Below are positions 1-12,932 of a DNA stretch of 64,000 bases, piece by piece. Below the pieces are notes generated by a model. That model was given only the letters and a program-made list of their open reading frames with translations. It searched no databases and was not told the origin of the DNA. The DNA comes from Sodiomyces alkalinus F11 (taxonomy: Eukaryota > Ascomycota > Sordariomycetes > Glomerellales > Plectosphaerellaceae), in the NCBI RefSeq assembly GCF_003711515.1, contig NW_021167085.1:497649-561648 (forward strand). Direction: 5' to 3'. Within the stretch, counting starts at the first letter, position 1; each line of letters opens with the position of its first letter. The position numbers and the translations under genes are program-made.

Positions 1-1389
1 GAATGTCAGGTAGGCCCAGCTATGGCCCAATAGACCCATGACACGACGATCACGAGCCGCCCATGTGGGTGGGATGCGACGGGCCCCGATGAAGGTTTCT
101 ATGGTCTTGGTCATGGTCATGGCGGGGGAGGAGGAGGGGCAGAACAAAAAGGGGCGTTCTAAATGTGACTGGCGGCGGGTTTGCGTTGTTTGTCTCCCAA
201 GGCTCATTACTACACGTGGAATATGGCGATCAACCAGTTTCTTTTAATCCTCTGTCGAACCGTTAACACACACGATACCTGTTCGTATTAGCGTGTGACT
301 TGATCCCCTCCCTGCTTTGCGGAAGTTGTTTCAAACGTTCAGGCCCGTTTCTTCATTCCTCACCTTCACGTCTCACCGCTCCTTTCCACCTCTGTCACTT
401 TCCCCCTCCTCGCGGCTACGAAGTGGGTACGCAGACGGACGCATGAGCTGCGAACAGCGGATTCGGAAATTTATTAATTATTCCTAAAAATATATGATTA
501 CGTGAACTTGTGAGCATGAAGGGGAAGAGTCTTGACTCTTCAAAGTCCCGGGAATTATTAGTTATGCATGCATCGCCCTGCTGATTGACCACTTGCTGCC
601 TTTTGACCCCTCCATGAGTGGACAGTACCTTCTTAAACTGTAATATTTTCTTGTGACGACCAGAGAAGTGAGTGACTATTAAACTCGGACAAATAGTAGT
701 AAGCAGTCTTGGGCATCATGTTATGCGCCCGTAGTCCAACCTAGATTAAACTTGTATGCCTTGGGATGAGATTGTAGAAGACTGGAGGACTGGAGGACAT
801 ATATCACTGGCACAAAGAGACGGGGGAAGCTTGTCAAGCCACATCACATGCTCCCTCCCCCAGACGTCCAGCGTCCAGCACTGTTTCCAGACCTCTTGTT
901 GTGGTTAGTGGTCCGTAATCAAAGTGACGCCTGGAATCCAAGGCACCAATGTGAATTCATCCTGGCAATTCCTTGCCCCATATTCACCATGATATTAGCT
1001 GTATTCGGATAAATAGCCGATTATCCGAGTGACTTTCGGCGCTGTCCATCCTTCCCTATACGGCTAGAAATACGAAAGTACATAGCAGGGCGTCGCCCGA
1101 CATTGGTGCCCGCCAAGGTCCAGCCTCGCCAGAAGTGGACCTGCAGCTCCCATCCATCCAGCAACACGCAGCTGTCGGGATGCCTAGTGAAGCTCCCGCA
1201 TGCCATACGACAACCGGAAAGCAACCTCACAACCTCGTCACCAGCTTCACCTCTCCCCACCACTATTGACAACACAAAATAACTGAGACGCCTAGCACTT
1301 TAAAGTCGTCTACCCTAATCTGACCCCGGCTCACCACCACCACCCGACATCCTCCCCCCGTTCAGGCCCCGGCGTCTGCCGTCGTCAAA
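1..1389. other. Intergenic, upstream of proteasome alpha7
   Basis: No convincing gene is visible on either strand. The last 90 bases are C-rich pyrimidine sequence, typical of a fungal 5' leader before the ATG at 1390. A short tandem duplication (GACTGGAG) lies near 780-797. Confidence 0.6.
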
Positions 1390-2535
1390 ATGGTAACCAA
1401 GCTAGCTCCCCCTCTCCACGACCTTCACTTCCCCGTTTCCCAACTCCCCGGGGCCCAGAGCGGCGTGCCTAGGTATGCAATTTACTGACATGGTTCCTCA
1501 CCTGTCATGACAGACTTCGATAGGAACAGGCTACGACCTGTCCAACTCCATCTTTTCCCCGGACGGCCGCAACTTCCAAGTCGAATATGCCGTCAAGGCA
1601 GTGGAGAACGGCGGCACGTCCATAGGAATCCGCTGCAAGGACGGCGTCGTTCTTGCCGTCGAGAAAGTCATCGCCTCCAAGCTCTGGAGGCCCGGTGCAA
1701 ACAAGCGTATCGCCACCATTGACCGTCACCTCGGTGCTGTACGTCGTCATCCACCTTCATTCATACCCATCCCATCCTATCCCCACCCCCCGTCCCCCGT
1801 CCCCCGTCCCACCTGCGCCTTCTTCATCTCGTTTGCATTTTATATTTTCCGTCAAACTAACACAGGGCAAAACCATCAACGTAGGTCTACTCCGGCATGA
1901 TCCCCGACGGAAGACACTTCGTCGACCGCGCCCGCGACGAGGCCCGCGCCTGGCGCGACACCTGGAAGAGCCCCATCCCCACCGCCGACCTCGCCTCCCG
2001 CATGGGCGGCTACCTGCAAGCCTACACCCTCTACTCCTCCGTGCGCCCCTTCGGCATCACCGCCATCGTCGCCGGCTTCGACCCCTCCCAACCCTCCCCC
2101 GTCGACGGCGAGGTCGGCCGCGGCCCCTCCGTCGGCCCCGGCGGCGTCAAGGAGGGCCTCACCCACGGCGGGCCCGGCCTCTACATGATCGAACCGTCCG
2201 GCCTCTACTGGGGCTACTACGGCGCCGCCACCGGCAAGGGCCGCCAGGCCGCCAAGGCCGAGCTCGAGAAGCTCGACCTCGCCGGCGAGGGCATCTCCCT
2301 CGAGCAGGGCGTCAAGGAGGCCGCGCGCATCATCTACGTCGCCCACGACGACAACAAGGACAAGGAGTTTGAGCTCGAGATGAGCTGGATCAGCGATGTC
2401 GATGGTCCTACCAAGGGCCGCCATGAGGAGGTCCCTAGGGCCGTCCGGGAGGAGGCGGAGCGGTTAGCCAAGAAGGCCCTGGATGACGATGACGAAGAGG
2501 AGGGGAAGAAGGATGATGAGAAGATGGAGGAGTAG
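1390..2535 (+). CDS. PRE10: 20S proteasome subunit alpha7 (Pre10/PSMA3 type)
   Basis: Structural alpha subunit of the 20S proteasome outer ring, in nucleus and cytosol. The coding exons are 1390-1392, 1514-1738 and 1885-2535, giving about 292 residues. The first coding exon is the ATG alone, followed directly by a GTAACC donor. The spliced start reads [20 protein letters not shown] and continues with the [12 protein letters not shown] signature of proteasome alpha subunits, close to yeast Pre10. Introns are 121 and 146 nt. The second acceptor is the GTAG before 1885; this restores the [12 protein letters not shown] block. A Gly/Pro-rich stretch ([15 protein letters not shown] region) sits in a loop that is shorter in yeast. 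The tail is acidic ([14 protein letters not shown]), as expected for alpha7. As a non-catalytic alpha subunit it lacks the N-terminal threonine nucleophile. It converges on the pyruvate carboxylase gene with a 316-bp gap. Confidence 0.95.
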
Positions 2536-2851
2536 TGGCTTCCCTAGCGAATGTTCCCATTCAGGAGACAAATCCACCAGGCCAGAGTCGTTTCGTTACC
2601 GTCGTGACCTTAAAACTCGCATCACATTGGCAATCATATGCAGGAACTGTAAGCTCATTTATTGAACAACTAGAAGCAGGCAATGACTCTTTCAACTGTA
2701 TCCAACCAAGCCAATTCAATCCGATACTGCACGCCCAACATGTTATATACCGCCGCGCCACTTGTTCTGTTTCCGTCAAACTGCCCCAACATCCATCCAC
2801 ATCTGCCGCTAAATGTATGCAAACACAAGTCTATCGCGGTGCTCCACAGCT

Positions 2852-5800
2852 CTACGCCTTGACAATCCTGCACACAAGGTCGGAGCCATCCACCGAGTCG
2901 CCCTCCTTGACTTGCATGTCGGACACCTTGCCGTTGTGCGGCGCTGAGATGACCATTTCCTAGAGAAGAAAAGCCCAAGTTAGAACCGGATTTACCACTC
3001 GTAAAGGGGTCAGGGGAGAACAAACCATCTTCATAGCGCTGAGAACGGCGAGCGGGTCGCCCTTCTTCACATCTGCACCCTCCTTGACGCGAAGCTCAAC
3101 CAACACACCGGCCATCGGCGCGCCGACCTGGCTGGAGTCAAGAGGGTCGGCCTTGGGCCGCGTCAGGTTGGACACCGACGCCTTGCGGTCATCCACCGTC
3201 ACCTGGCGGACCTCGCCGTTCATCTCGTAGAACACCTCCCTCTGGCCCGTGTTCTCGCTGAGCGGGCCCACCGCCAGGAGCTTGAGGATGAGGACCTTGC
3301 CCTTCTCCAGCTCGACGTGGAACTCCTCGCCAATCTCCGACCTGGACAGGAAGTACTTGGTCGGGAGGACCGACAGGTCGCCGTACTTCTGCACGAACTT
3401 CTTGTACTCCTCGAACACCTTGGGGTACATGACGTACGAGGCGACGTCCGTCTCCGAGACGGGGCCGCCGAACTTCTTGGCCAGCTCGCGCTTGACCTTG
3501 GCAAAGTCGACGGGCTCGAGGAACAGACCCGGCCGCGCGTCGAGCTTGCGGCGTCCGCGGAGAGCGTTCGTCCGGAGCGGCTCGGGGAAGCCGCCGTACG
3601 GCTGGCCCATCATGCCCTCCAGGAACTCGAGCACCGATCCGGGGAAGTCGAGTTCGCCCGCTCGCTTCTGCACATCCTCGGGGGTGAGCTTGTTCGAGAC
3701 CATGAACTGAGCAAGATCTCCGACGACCTTGGAAGTAGGAGTGACCTTGACGATATCGCCCAGGAGCTCGTTGGCTTGCTCGTAGGCCTTCTTGGTCTCG
3801 GTCCATTGGGTTCCGAGGCCGAGCTGCGCGGCCTGGAACATCATGTTGGTGAGCTGACCACCGGGGATTTCGTGCTCGTACACTTCGGGGTCGGGGCCGG
3901 CGAGGTGAGCCTCGAAGGGCGAGTACAGGAGACGCAGCTGCTGCCAGTACGTGTCGAGGGCACGAACGTGCGCGGGGTTCAGACCGGGGTCCAGATCGCT
4001 GCCCTCGAGCGAAGCCATGATGGCGTTGATGCTCGGTTGCGAAGTCATGCCCGACAAGCTGTCGGTGGCGGCGTCGACGGCGTCGGCACCGGCCTTTGCG
4101 CAGGCAACCATCGACGCGACACCGGTACCGGCCGAGTCGTGGGTGTGGACGTGGATGGGAAGGTCGGGGTACTTCTCGCGGATGGCGCCGATCAGGAGAG
4201 TGGCAGCATGAGGCTTGAGGACACCAGCCATATCCTTGATGCCGAGGACATGGATGTCGAGGGCGACAAGCTTGTCGACCAGGTCGAGATAGTACTCGAG
4301 GTTGTACTTCTTCTTGGGGTTGAGCATGTCACCGCTGTAGCAAACGGTACCCTCGACGACACCGCCGGCCTTGTGCACGGCCTTGATGCCGACCTCGAGC
4401 TGGTTGATGTCGTTCAGCGCATCGAAGATGCGGAAGATGTCGACGCCGTTCTTCTTCGCCTGGTCGACAAACTGGTCGATGGCATTGTCGGGGAGGGAAG
4501 CGTAGGCCACACCGTTGGCACCCCGGAGGAGCATCTGGAAGGGGACGTTGGGCACAAGCTTCCTCATGCGTCGCAGCCTCTCCCAGGGGTCTTCGTAGAG
4601 GAAGCGCATGGCAACGTCGAAAGTGGCGCCGCCCCAGCATTCCAAGCTGTAAAGGTTGTGGAGGGCGTGGCTGGTCTCCTTGGCGATGTTCAAGAGATCC
4701 ACCGTCCGCACACGGGTGGCCAGGAGCGACTGGTGAGCATCTCGCCAGGTGGTGTCCATGAGCAAGCAGCCCTTGTATTCGCGGACTGCCTTGGCGAAAG
4801 CCTTGGGGCCTTGCTCCAGGATGATCTGCCTCCACCCGGACTGGCAGGGCTGGGAGACGTCGACCTTGCTGCCGTCGTCGTTCTTGAGCACGGGCAGGAT
4901 GATATCGCCCTTGAACTTGGGCTCGCCCATCTGTCCCTTGATGCTGCTGCCGTTGACGGCCAGATCGCCGAGGTAGGCGAGCAGCTTCTGGGCACGGTTC
5001 TGGCTGCCGACCAAGTCGAACAATTGCGGGGTGTCGTCGATGAAGGTGGTCCAGCAGTTGCCGTCGATGAAGGTGGGGTGGGTGAGCAATGACGCAAGGA
5101 AAGGGATGTTGGTCTTGACACCACGGATACGGAATTCGACCAAAGCTCGCAGCATCTTCCTCCTAGCAATCTCGTAGGTGGAGCCTTGGCAAGTACATTT
5201 GACCAACATGGAGTCGTAATGGGGAGTGATGACGGCACCGGCAAAGCCGTTGCCACCATCTAGACGGACACCGTTACCGCCGGCGGAGCGATAGACCTCG
5301 ATCTTGCCCGTATCAGGCTGGAAGCCCTTGGAGGGGTCTTCGGTGGTAATACGGCACTGGATGGCAAAGCCTCGGGTAGAGATGCGGTCCTGGGTGAGAC
5401 CGAGCTGCTGCAGCGTGGCGCCGGCGGCAATCTGGATCTGAGCAGCCACGATGTCGATGCCTGTGATCTCCTCGGTGATGGTGTGCTCGACCTGGATGCG
5501 CGGGTTGATTTCGATGAAGTAGTAGCGGTTCTGCTGGTCGACGAGGAACTCGGCCGTACCGGCGTTGCGGTAGTTGACAGACTTGGCCAGCCTGACGGCG
5601 TCGGCAAGGATGGCATCGCGGGTCTCCTGGGGGAGGTCCTTGGCCGGGGCGACCTCGACCACCTTCTGGTGACGGCGCTGGACCGAGCAGTCACGCTCGT
5701 ACAGGTGCACAATGTTGCCGTGGTTGTCACCGAGAAGCTGCACCTCGATGTGCTTGGGCTTGTCGAGGAAGCGCTCAACGAAGACGGTACCGTTGCCGAA

Positions 5801-7192
5801 GGCGGACTTGGCTTCGGAGGTAGCCCGCTCGAATGACTCCTTGAGGCTCTCCTGGTCGCGGACGACTCGCATACCACGACCACCACCGCCGTAGGCAGCC
5901 TTGATAATGATGGGGAAGCCATATTCGTCGGTAAAGCTCTTCACGGCCTCGAAGGTTTCGACTGCGCCTTCAGTTCCGGGAACAACAGGGACACCGGCGG
6001 CGATGGCGAGCGTTCTGGCTGAGACTTTGTCGCCAAGGGAGTCAATGACATCGGGGGAGGGGCCGACAAACTTTCGAAGGAGAGGAATGTTAGTTCCAAG
6101 ACCAAGGCATTGGAGCCCTGCGAGGCGAGAGTAAGAGTATCGTGGGTATGAATACGTACGATGAGTCCGGCCTTCTCGACGTTACGAGCAAATTCGGCGT
6201 TCTCGGAGAGGAAACCGTAGCCTGGATTATGTGGTCAGCCCATCCCGAGACCCTTTATAGCTCGCAGAAAAATTGTGTAGCAAAGGCGTTGCGCACCAGG
6301 GTGGATCATCTGAGCGCCATGCTCGACGGCGATCTTGATGATCTCGTCGCCAGCGAGATAAGCTCCGACAGGGGTGTATTGGCCTCTTTTGCCGATGACG
6401 TAGGCTTCGTCGGCCTCTGCAATCGCATTGGTCAGCTGCTTGTGTATCGCATGTGGGGATGGGATGGCAGATTGAGAGCTCAGATCTTGAGCTCAGAGGG
6501 TGAGGGTGACAGAGGATGGCTTACTTTGCCTGTGCATGCTGAGACGGTCCTCATAACTGCAAAGAAGTTAGTACAAAAATGCGCCCAGATGCGCACGGAA
6601 TAGGGTATCGGTTGGCGTCACCTGAAAACGGCAATGGTTTGTAGAGAAAGCTCGTGAGCCTAGAGTGAAATGAGTCAGCAACGGGGCCGCCAGGGGGGAG
6701 GGTGCGCAATCCGAGGCTTGCCGGGAAAGTTGCTTACCGTCCTGAAGATCTGTTAAAAAAAACAAATGTGAGTATCTTTAGCCAGCACTAAGAAAACAGC
6801 GAGGAAGCACAAAGCGCAAGATCGAGACATACTCGAATAGCTGGGCCATGTTATTAGCAATGCCATATGGGCCAAGGAAGAAAATATAACAGAGCATCAA
6901 GGTAGAGAGAATACTCACGGATTTCACCACGGTTGGCGACTGATTGCAAGAGGAAGACCGATGTTAGCAAGAGAACTACCAGCATGATCACCAAAGATCA
7001 TGACAAAGGAAGAGAAGACAGGAGCTCTCGTGGAGAGGCGCGAGCAAGCCTGGTCAAGGGACGTGACGCACCTAGAAGCTTCTTCAATTGCATGATGCTA
7101 GAATTGGCTCGAATGTGGTGAATGCTCTGGCCCTCCTTGGGGGCATCCTCCTCCTCGAACACATCGGTGAAAGTCACCGGTGACTGGGCCAT
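2852..7192 (-). CDS. PYC1: Pyruvate carboxylase
   Basis: Biotin-dependent enzyme carboxylating pyruvate to oxaloacetate (anaplerosis, gluconeogenesis), cytosolic in most fungi. I read ten exons: 7072-7192, 6919-6939, 6833-6840, 6738-6749, 6622-6659, 6525-6556, 6297-6416, 6160-6221, 3026-6070 and 2852-2959. All phases agree and give 1188 residues, the usual fungal length. The start MAQSPVTF leads into KLLVANRGEIPIRIFRTAHE, the biotin-carboxylase N-terminus. The ATP-grasp glycine loop (YGGGGRGMRVV) is near residue 197, the carboxyltransferase start (DTTWRDAHQSLLATR) near 575, and the biotinyl motif AMKM ends at 1153 with Lys1152 as biotin site. An intron falls immediately after AMKM. No mitochondrial targeting sequence is evident. 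Exons 3 and 4 are only 8 and 12 nt but are needed to spell IPIRIFRT. Confidence 0.96.
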
Positions 7193-10100
7193 GATGGCGA
7201 TCTAGGTTGAAGGAGGCAGAAGGCGGCGGAGAGCAGTACGGTCTGAGAGAGGAAGCTGGCAGGAGGGGGAAGTTCGGGAGAGGACTGTCGAGATGGTGGC
7301 CAGCGGGGGGGGGGAAGAAGAGAATTTGAAGAGCTCGTTTTTTTAGGGGGAGGGTTTTTGACTTGGGAAAAGATACCAAGAGAGACAGACGTCTTGTGTC
7401 GGCGGCGGCGTGCGGCGTGCGGTGCGCAGCTTCTTTCTGGTGGGGGCGGGGGCGTTCGCGGCTAGCCCTTGAGCAGGCTGATCAACTGTGATAGTGGGAG
7501 CAAGGGCGGGGGAAGGGGGGTCGGTGGCAGCCTGTACCGGAGGTGTGTGTCTAATATGTACCATTAGCTATGATGTTTTTGGCGGTGCGACGTACTGTAG
7601 TGGGGTTCCTCGACTCGATTTGCCGACCAAAAAAAGGGGGGAGATCTCGTGAAGAACCCAGGGCTATGTATTAGCTCGGCCCGAGCTTGGGTCATGCATT
7701 GCACTCAAAACTCCGTATGACAGACCACTTGAATGAATACTCGAGTGAGGGCGCGGTTGGGTAAGGGAAGAACAAAGCAGGACATACGAAGTATACCTAA
7801 ATTTAACAAGGTAGGGTGGACGGATGCCGGTACACCTACTACCTTACCTTTACTCTGTACGTGTAATTGTGAGGTATGTCCTGCGTATGCCAAGTTGCGA
7901 TGTACTCTGTCTGAGGTCGTCGTGAAAGGCCAAAGCAAAAAGGTTCACCCACGACAACGAATGTTTGATTTAAACAGCAAGGAAAATCAAAAGAACAGAA
8001 AACAAATGAGACTGCTTCGAGGCTCAGAGGACCGAGGGAGGGTTTTGTAATCTTCAATCTGCCCAAATATCTGCCCACGTTCTCTACGAAGGCTGTCGTC
8101 GGTCTAAGACCCATGGATCAGATCAAGTGGCACAACTCAACTTGGTACTACCTAAGGTAAGGTAGGTATGTATAAGGTACTTCCGGAACAGAGATCCTGG
8201 CTGGCGGACCTTAAAAGGTTCTGTATCCCTACCTGCCCGTGTGCACAGGGATAGTGGTTCACCTAGCAGCCACCCCCACCCTGCCTGTTTTAGTTTTCTA
8301 ACTTCTCGTACGGAGTACATATATATTTCTGGATTCTTATCTGGGAGATCTACCAAGCCGAAGGCAGAGCCACAGTGCTTGTACCCCATCAAGGATGATC
8401 TCGATGCGACGAATCCATCTTCGAGTACCTAGTCAGTATTTTGGGGATATTTCCTGGGAGGCCGCGGCAAATATCCGCACAGCACATGTGTCCGCTGGAA
8501 GCTGGAAGATACACAGCCTGGGGCGACCACAAGATGCATGTTAGAACCACCCTATGTCTGCATGCAGCATGAGAAACAGCGTTATAGGGGAGAAGAGGTA
8601 CTACGTAGTACAACTCTACTTAACATCCCCATGTTACGGCGCGGGGGCCCTTTCCCATGGTTAACCTCCATTCTGGGTTCACGCGGGTTGTTCGCCGCCT
8701 CCGTACAGAGTTACTTTCGTATAGAATCTGGGGCTTCAGAATAATGCTTCTGAGCCTCGGTGTAGGTAGATCAGATCAGTTACAACTGGCTCATGCTTAA
8801 TGGCCATGCGTTTCGTTCGATTGCGCATGTTCCTTTCGATAAATTATACTTATCCTTGAAGACACCGGCGGTCGATTCATCCCGTGGATGGGAATGGGAA
8901 TTCGGAAAGATGTTGGTTGAACAAGTCTTACACTTCTTCAGAGGCTACCGTCGGCACTCCGTCACAACTTTTGCGTGCCTCATGGCTATCGGGTGTCACC
9001 ATTGACTAGGTAACCAAGAAGCTCTGCTAGTGTCTCGAATGCCTTCGAGCGAAGGTACAGATACCTACCCATCTATCATCGTCTTCGAATCACCAACGGC
9101 CTGTCTCATCTCAGCCCAGGGAGGGAAAGAGATGCTAGCTCAAGTCCGCCCCCTGTATCACACCCTTCGTCTGTCGGGTTGGAAACGCCTAGAGGACGGG
9201 AATAATGCCCGAGAGACCATATACTACCGAGGACAACTTCAGAATAGCCCTTTTTTAGACCCTCATCAGTCGTGTTCCGGCTGTTCCCGTATCATTCCCG
9301 TTCCATCGTGAACGTCGGTAGAACTCGCCGCGATATCAGATTCCAACGAAGGCACTAAAATGCGGGGTGCCGTGGCAGCAGCAGCTATCAGCCTCGGTCA
9401 GTTTTCCGACACGGGCATCGGTCTCCAGGTCGCCTTGAAGGCAGGTAAGGTAGACTCTCGTCTCTCCTTATCCCTTCACCGTTATGTTATCGTCAATCTG
9501 ACCGAGGTATAAGTGAAAGTGTCCGCAGTACACGTATGGAGACGGTGTCTACCTACCTACCTCACTCACCTACCTTAACTTATGGAGTACCTTGGTCCAA
9601 GGCCAATTAATTTGGACCCATTCATTTCAACCATCCCACCCCTCCCAAGAATCAATGATGTCGCCTGCAGCATGCCATGGAAGTCACCGACATGCCCATG
9701 TGGACACCTGCATTTTCTCACTCTCCCCCTCCCGCGCACACTGCTTCTTCTGGGTTCGTCTTTTCCCATCAATTGAGTCACAATGGCATTTGCGCCAGCA
9801 CACTGTATGTAAAAATCGCTCCGCTCTGCGCGCTTCAGTCCAGACCCCCCATGAGGTATTAATGCCCTTGCTATCCCACGCCCTCCTGGAAATGCTTTTT
9901 TTTCCAATTGGTCAGGCTAGTCTCGACGCCGCCATGTTAGTCAGGGCAAGCAGCGTGGTCGTTCGAATCTCTTACGTCGCGTAATTCCCCCAACTCCGAC
10001 CTCGGCAAGGTGGACCTTGGAGTAACGTAGTCGCAAGATGGTTGGGTGACTTTTTCATGGGGTTAGTCTCTTGTGAGAAGGCCGGGGTCGGTTCAATTGA

Positions 10101-10260
10101 CGATAGCGCAGTAGCCGGCCGCTGTGCCGCATGGCTGCAACTTGGTTTAACGGCCTGCCATTGGACAGAGACGCAATTCTGGAAGGCATCACCACCGATT
10201 CACCGTGATCTACTTCCTAATACTTGTCGTGGTGGCTCAACTTGAAATCGGTGGGCTTGT

Positions 10261-10293
<33 letters not shown>

Positions 10294-11425
10294 AGTGTTT
10301 TGCCAAGTGAGTCGTGTACGTGTAGGCCATAATACCTTATGTTAAGCTTTTCTCGACTCGCATATCACCTGTTCTTGGTTGTTAACTTTTCATCAACTTT
10401 CTTGACGTCGTGTCTTGGCCACACCCGCGTGACTGTCGTCGGTGGAGGCGGCTGGATAGGTCCCGATCTCTCTCTTCCCTCCGCTATATTTTCTTATTTT
10501 TCTTCTTTTTTGCCTTCTTTCGTCTCTATTTTATGTGTGTCTACATACTTGCAATGTGACATGTCTCATTGATCTGTAACTCCAAATGCATCATTCTACT
10601 GTCCAATCACCCAAACGAACATGGTTACTTCAGTCGCAAGCCCTCTGACGTATCCCCGCGCATCTCCCGAACCGCCGAAGCGCGGCTTCGTCCTCAAGTA
10701 ACCTTCACCAACATAATTTGAGACTTAGGCTAGGTGTTTTCTCAACGTCATTGTACGGAGGACACAGGTGCAACGCCTCGTTGCTTTTGAACCCCCGATT
10801 CCGATGAGCTGAACACCTCCCAGCAGAGCGTCTTGGAGCAGGGCCAGCGAAGTGTCCTATCGGAGCTATCGCTGGATTCGAGCAGGAAGAGTTATCCATC
10901 ACGGGCATCGTTTCTTGTTGACCTATATGCTATAGGTGCCCTTCTGGCGGTGACTACTTATGTTAGTCCGTGGAAGTCTGACGGCTCAACCCCCCTTTCC
11001 AAAACATAATAAAACAAAATACAATCGCCCAGCAAACATCACGATCAAATTCTAGTGCCCATGTTGCAAGAAAAAAACGTGCTTTGCTATCATTGGTGTT
11101 GTTGGCCAGTTGAGGCTACTCCTGTGCCTCTGTATATTGGTTACGACAAGAGGATAGCTCCCCGGTAAGAGACCCAAATAATAGCATGATGCTATGGACA
11201 ACTTCCTCTGCCCAGAGCAGTCGTATGCACAATCTGCGGCGTCTCTGCCTGACAGAATCCTTATGCTGCTACTTGACTGCATTCCGATGAAGGCGCACAG
11301 GGATAAACCACTGCCGCAAATGTCGTCTATCGCCACCGCTTCTCCTTCCATGTCTGAGATTTTTACACCCGAACTGGCCGGACCGCTCCCTTCACCGTTC
11401 CCGGGAACACGGGACAGAGGGACAC
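7193..11425. other. Long intergenic region between PYC and MPC1
   Basis: About 4.2 kb without a supportable gene. It holds the pyruvate carboxylase promoter and leader (C/T-rich on the minus strand just above 7192), several short GTAC-containing words (CGTACGGAGTAC at about 8307), ACCTAAGGTAAGGTAGG repeats near 8150-8167, a CTACC run near 9550, and a TA microsatellite at 10261. Short open frames here lack family resemblance. Confidence 0.6.
10261..10293. repeat. TA dinucleotide microsatellite
   Basis: An almost uninterrupted run of alternating T and A, about 33 bases with one imperfection near the left end. It lies in the gene-free region between PYC and MPC1. Confidence 0.9.
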
Positions 11426-12215
11426 TTATTTGCTGGCCGCCTCCTTTACCGCGGCCTCAACCTTGCCCACAGCCGCGGCGGGCTGACTCGGGCTCGCAGC
11501 CTCCGCCTCCTGCTTACCACCCCAGTGGTGCCATTTCATGTAGCGATATCCCTGTGTGAGCTGCGACCCTTCGTTGACGAAGTGGCAGAGGAAAAGGAGG
11601 TAGTTCTTCGGCGTAACGGCTAGGGAGTAGCGCATGAAAGTCGCGGAGTAGATAATAAGGGCGCCCGTCATCTGACCCGAGATCCTATGTGAGGGAAGAG
11701 AAGCGCAATGGTTAACGTTTGGCTGGTTAGAGGGCAAAGGGAAGATCAGATTATCGACCCGTTTTGGGCCAGTTGGCGGTAGGTGTTTGGCATTGGAAAC
11801 TTACAGGTCCGGCGACTTTTGGGTGTCCAAGACGGCTGCCACAGGAATACCAAAGTTGGAGGCAGGACCCCAGAAATCTAGCCAAGCGAACCAGGTCAGC
11901 GCATATCCCAGCAGTCGATGAAACGTAACGCGGCTCAAGCCTAGGGCCGTCCTGGAGGTTCTCTGTGGCCAAAACAACGTCGCCCCGGCAGCATTGCATC
12001 GTCAATTTTCGGTTGGGTTATTCGATGTGACAACTGCAACCCCAAGAGACGGATGCCGAATTGAATACTAGTCCCCCTCTTCTCTTCTCCAGTAAGGGCA
12101 GCCTCCCGCCAGTGCCTCCATAATTGATTGAACAGAACGTACGTGTTGAGCAGAGGTAGTCGAGCGCTGGGTTGGCTCGGATCCGAGCATTGATCGCCTT
12201 AATAAAGGCAGCCAT
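11426..12215 (-). CDS. MPC1: Mitochondrial pyruvate carrier subunit 1
   Basis: Subunit of the inner-membrane MPC heterocomplex that imports cytosolic pyruvate into mitochondria. Exons are 12143-12215, 11805-11877 and 11426-11684, giving 134 residues, close to yeast Mpc1 (about 130). The junctions restore HFWGPASNFGIPVAAVLD (codon split across intron 1) and DLISGQMTGALI. The core RYSLAVTPKNYLLFLCHFVN followed by QGYRYMKWHHW is diagnostic of MPC1 rather than MPC2. The family's hydrophobic helices lie around the GPASNFG and TGALIIYSATFM segments. The C-terminus is a variable Ala/Lys-rich tail. Its obligate partner MPC2/3 is not in the window. Pyruvate carboxylase, which competes for the same substrate, is the next gene to the left on the same strand, 4.2 kb away. 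Confidence 0.95.
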
Positions 12216-12932
12216 GGCGATTGCTGATTTCGAGCGTTCAACCGGTTTACTGGTGACGTGAGTGACGGAGACGGTGAGTCCAAACCAGGTCCGACGAGGT
12301 TCGAGATAGGAACGTTGGTTACTTCTTGGAGCTCCAGATTCAGTCGGAGTTGGATCGGAACGTCCCCAATTCGTGGAGGCCAGAATTTGCGGAGACAGGG
12401 ATTAGCAATCAGGGAGATAAGCCTTGATGATTGGAGGATCACGTGGCCCCTGTCCAGTTGCGCTGCCTTAATATTCAGGGGAAGTTACAAGCTCCGTACT
12501 CCGGCCCGTGCTGCATTCATTGCTACGACGTCCCACGAAGTCCGAGCTTCACATTTGAACAGTCTTGGAGGATTCATCGACCGATTGAGCGGCATAGTTA
12601 TAGTGCGAGTTAAAACCATACGGCAACTAAGCAGTCAGGAGACGTATGATACGAGCCGATTTCTGATCATTATGACCCTGGGCATGAGGCAAGGGTAATA
12701 ATTGTGGGATCTCGTCTACCTCGTGTTTAAGATACCAAAGATTGTTCCAAGAGCGATCGATGTTCATATTCGGTCCCGTTTTCATTTCTAGAGCGTGGGA
12801 CTTGCGCTACACTGCCTGCGCTTTCCTGCCCAGCATGGTAGCTGGTATACTTTGACCACCCAAACGCCAAATAACACAACCTGGGGGGAAAATGCAACTG
12901 GTCGCCATTTCCGACAAAGCCAATAAATACTC
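12216..12932. other. Intergenic between MPC1 and SmB
   Basis: MPC1 promoter plus SmB 3' end. No gene is supported. A CCGTACTCCGG word lies at about 12494. Confidence 0.6.

Noticed and set aside
1653..2372. 239-codon Arg/Pro/His-rich frame over the proteasome gene
   Set aside because: Shifted-frame reading of proteasome exon 3 in GC-rich sequence; runs through an intron.
3317..5092. 591-codon plus-strand open frame opposite pyruvate carboxylase
   Set aside because: It is the antisense shadow of a GC-rich, codon-biased exon. It has no independent motifs and repeats the complement pattern of the carboxylase.
9360..9580. Possible small two-exon gene starting MRGAVAAAAISLGQF
   Set aside because: The first exon and GTAAGG donor look plausible, but the second exon translates simple CTACC repeats and stops at once; total about 45 residues with no support.
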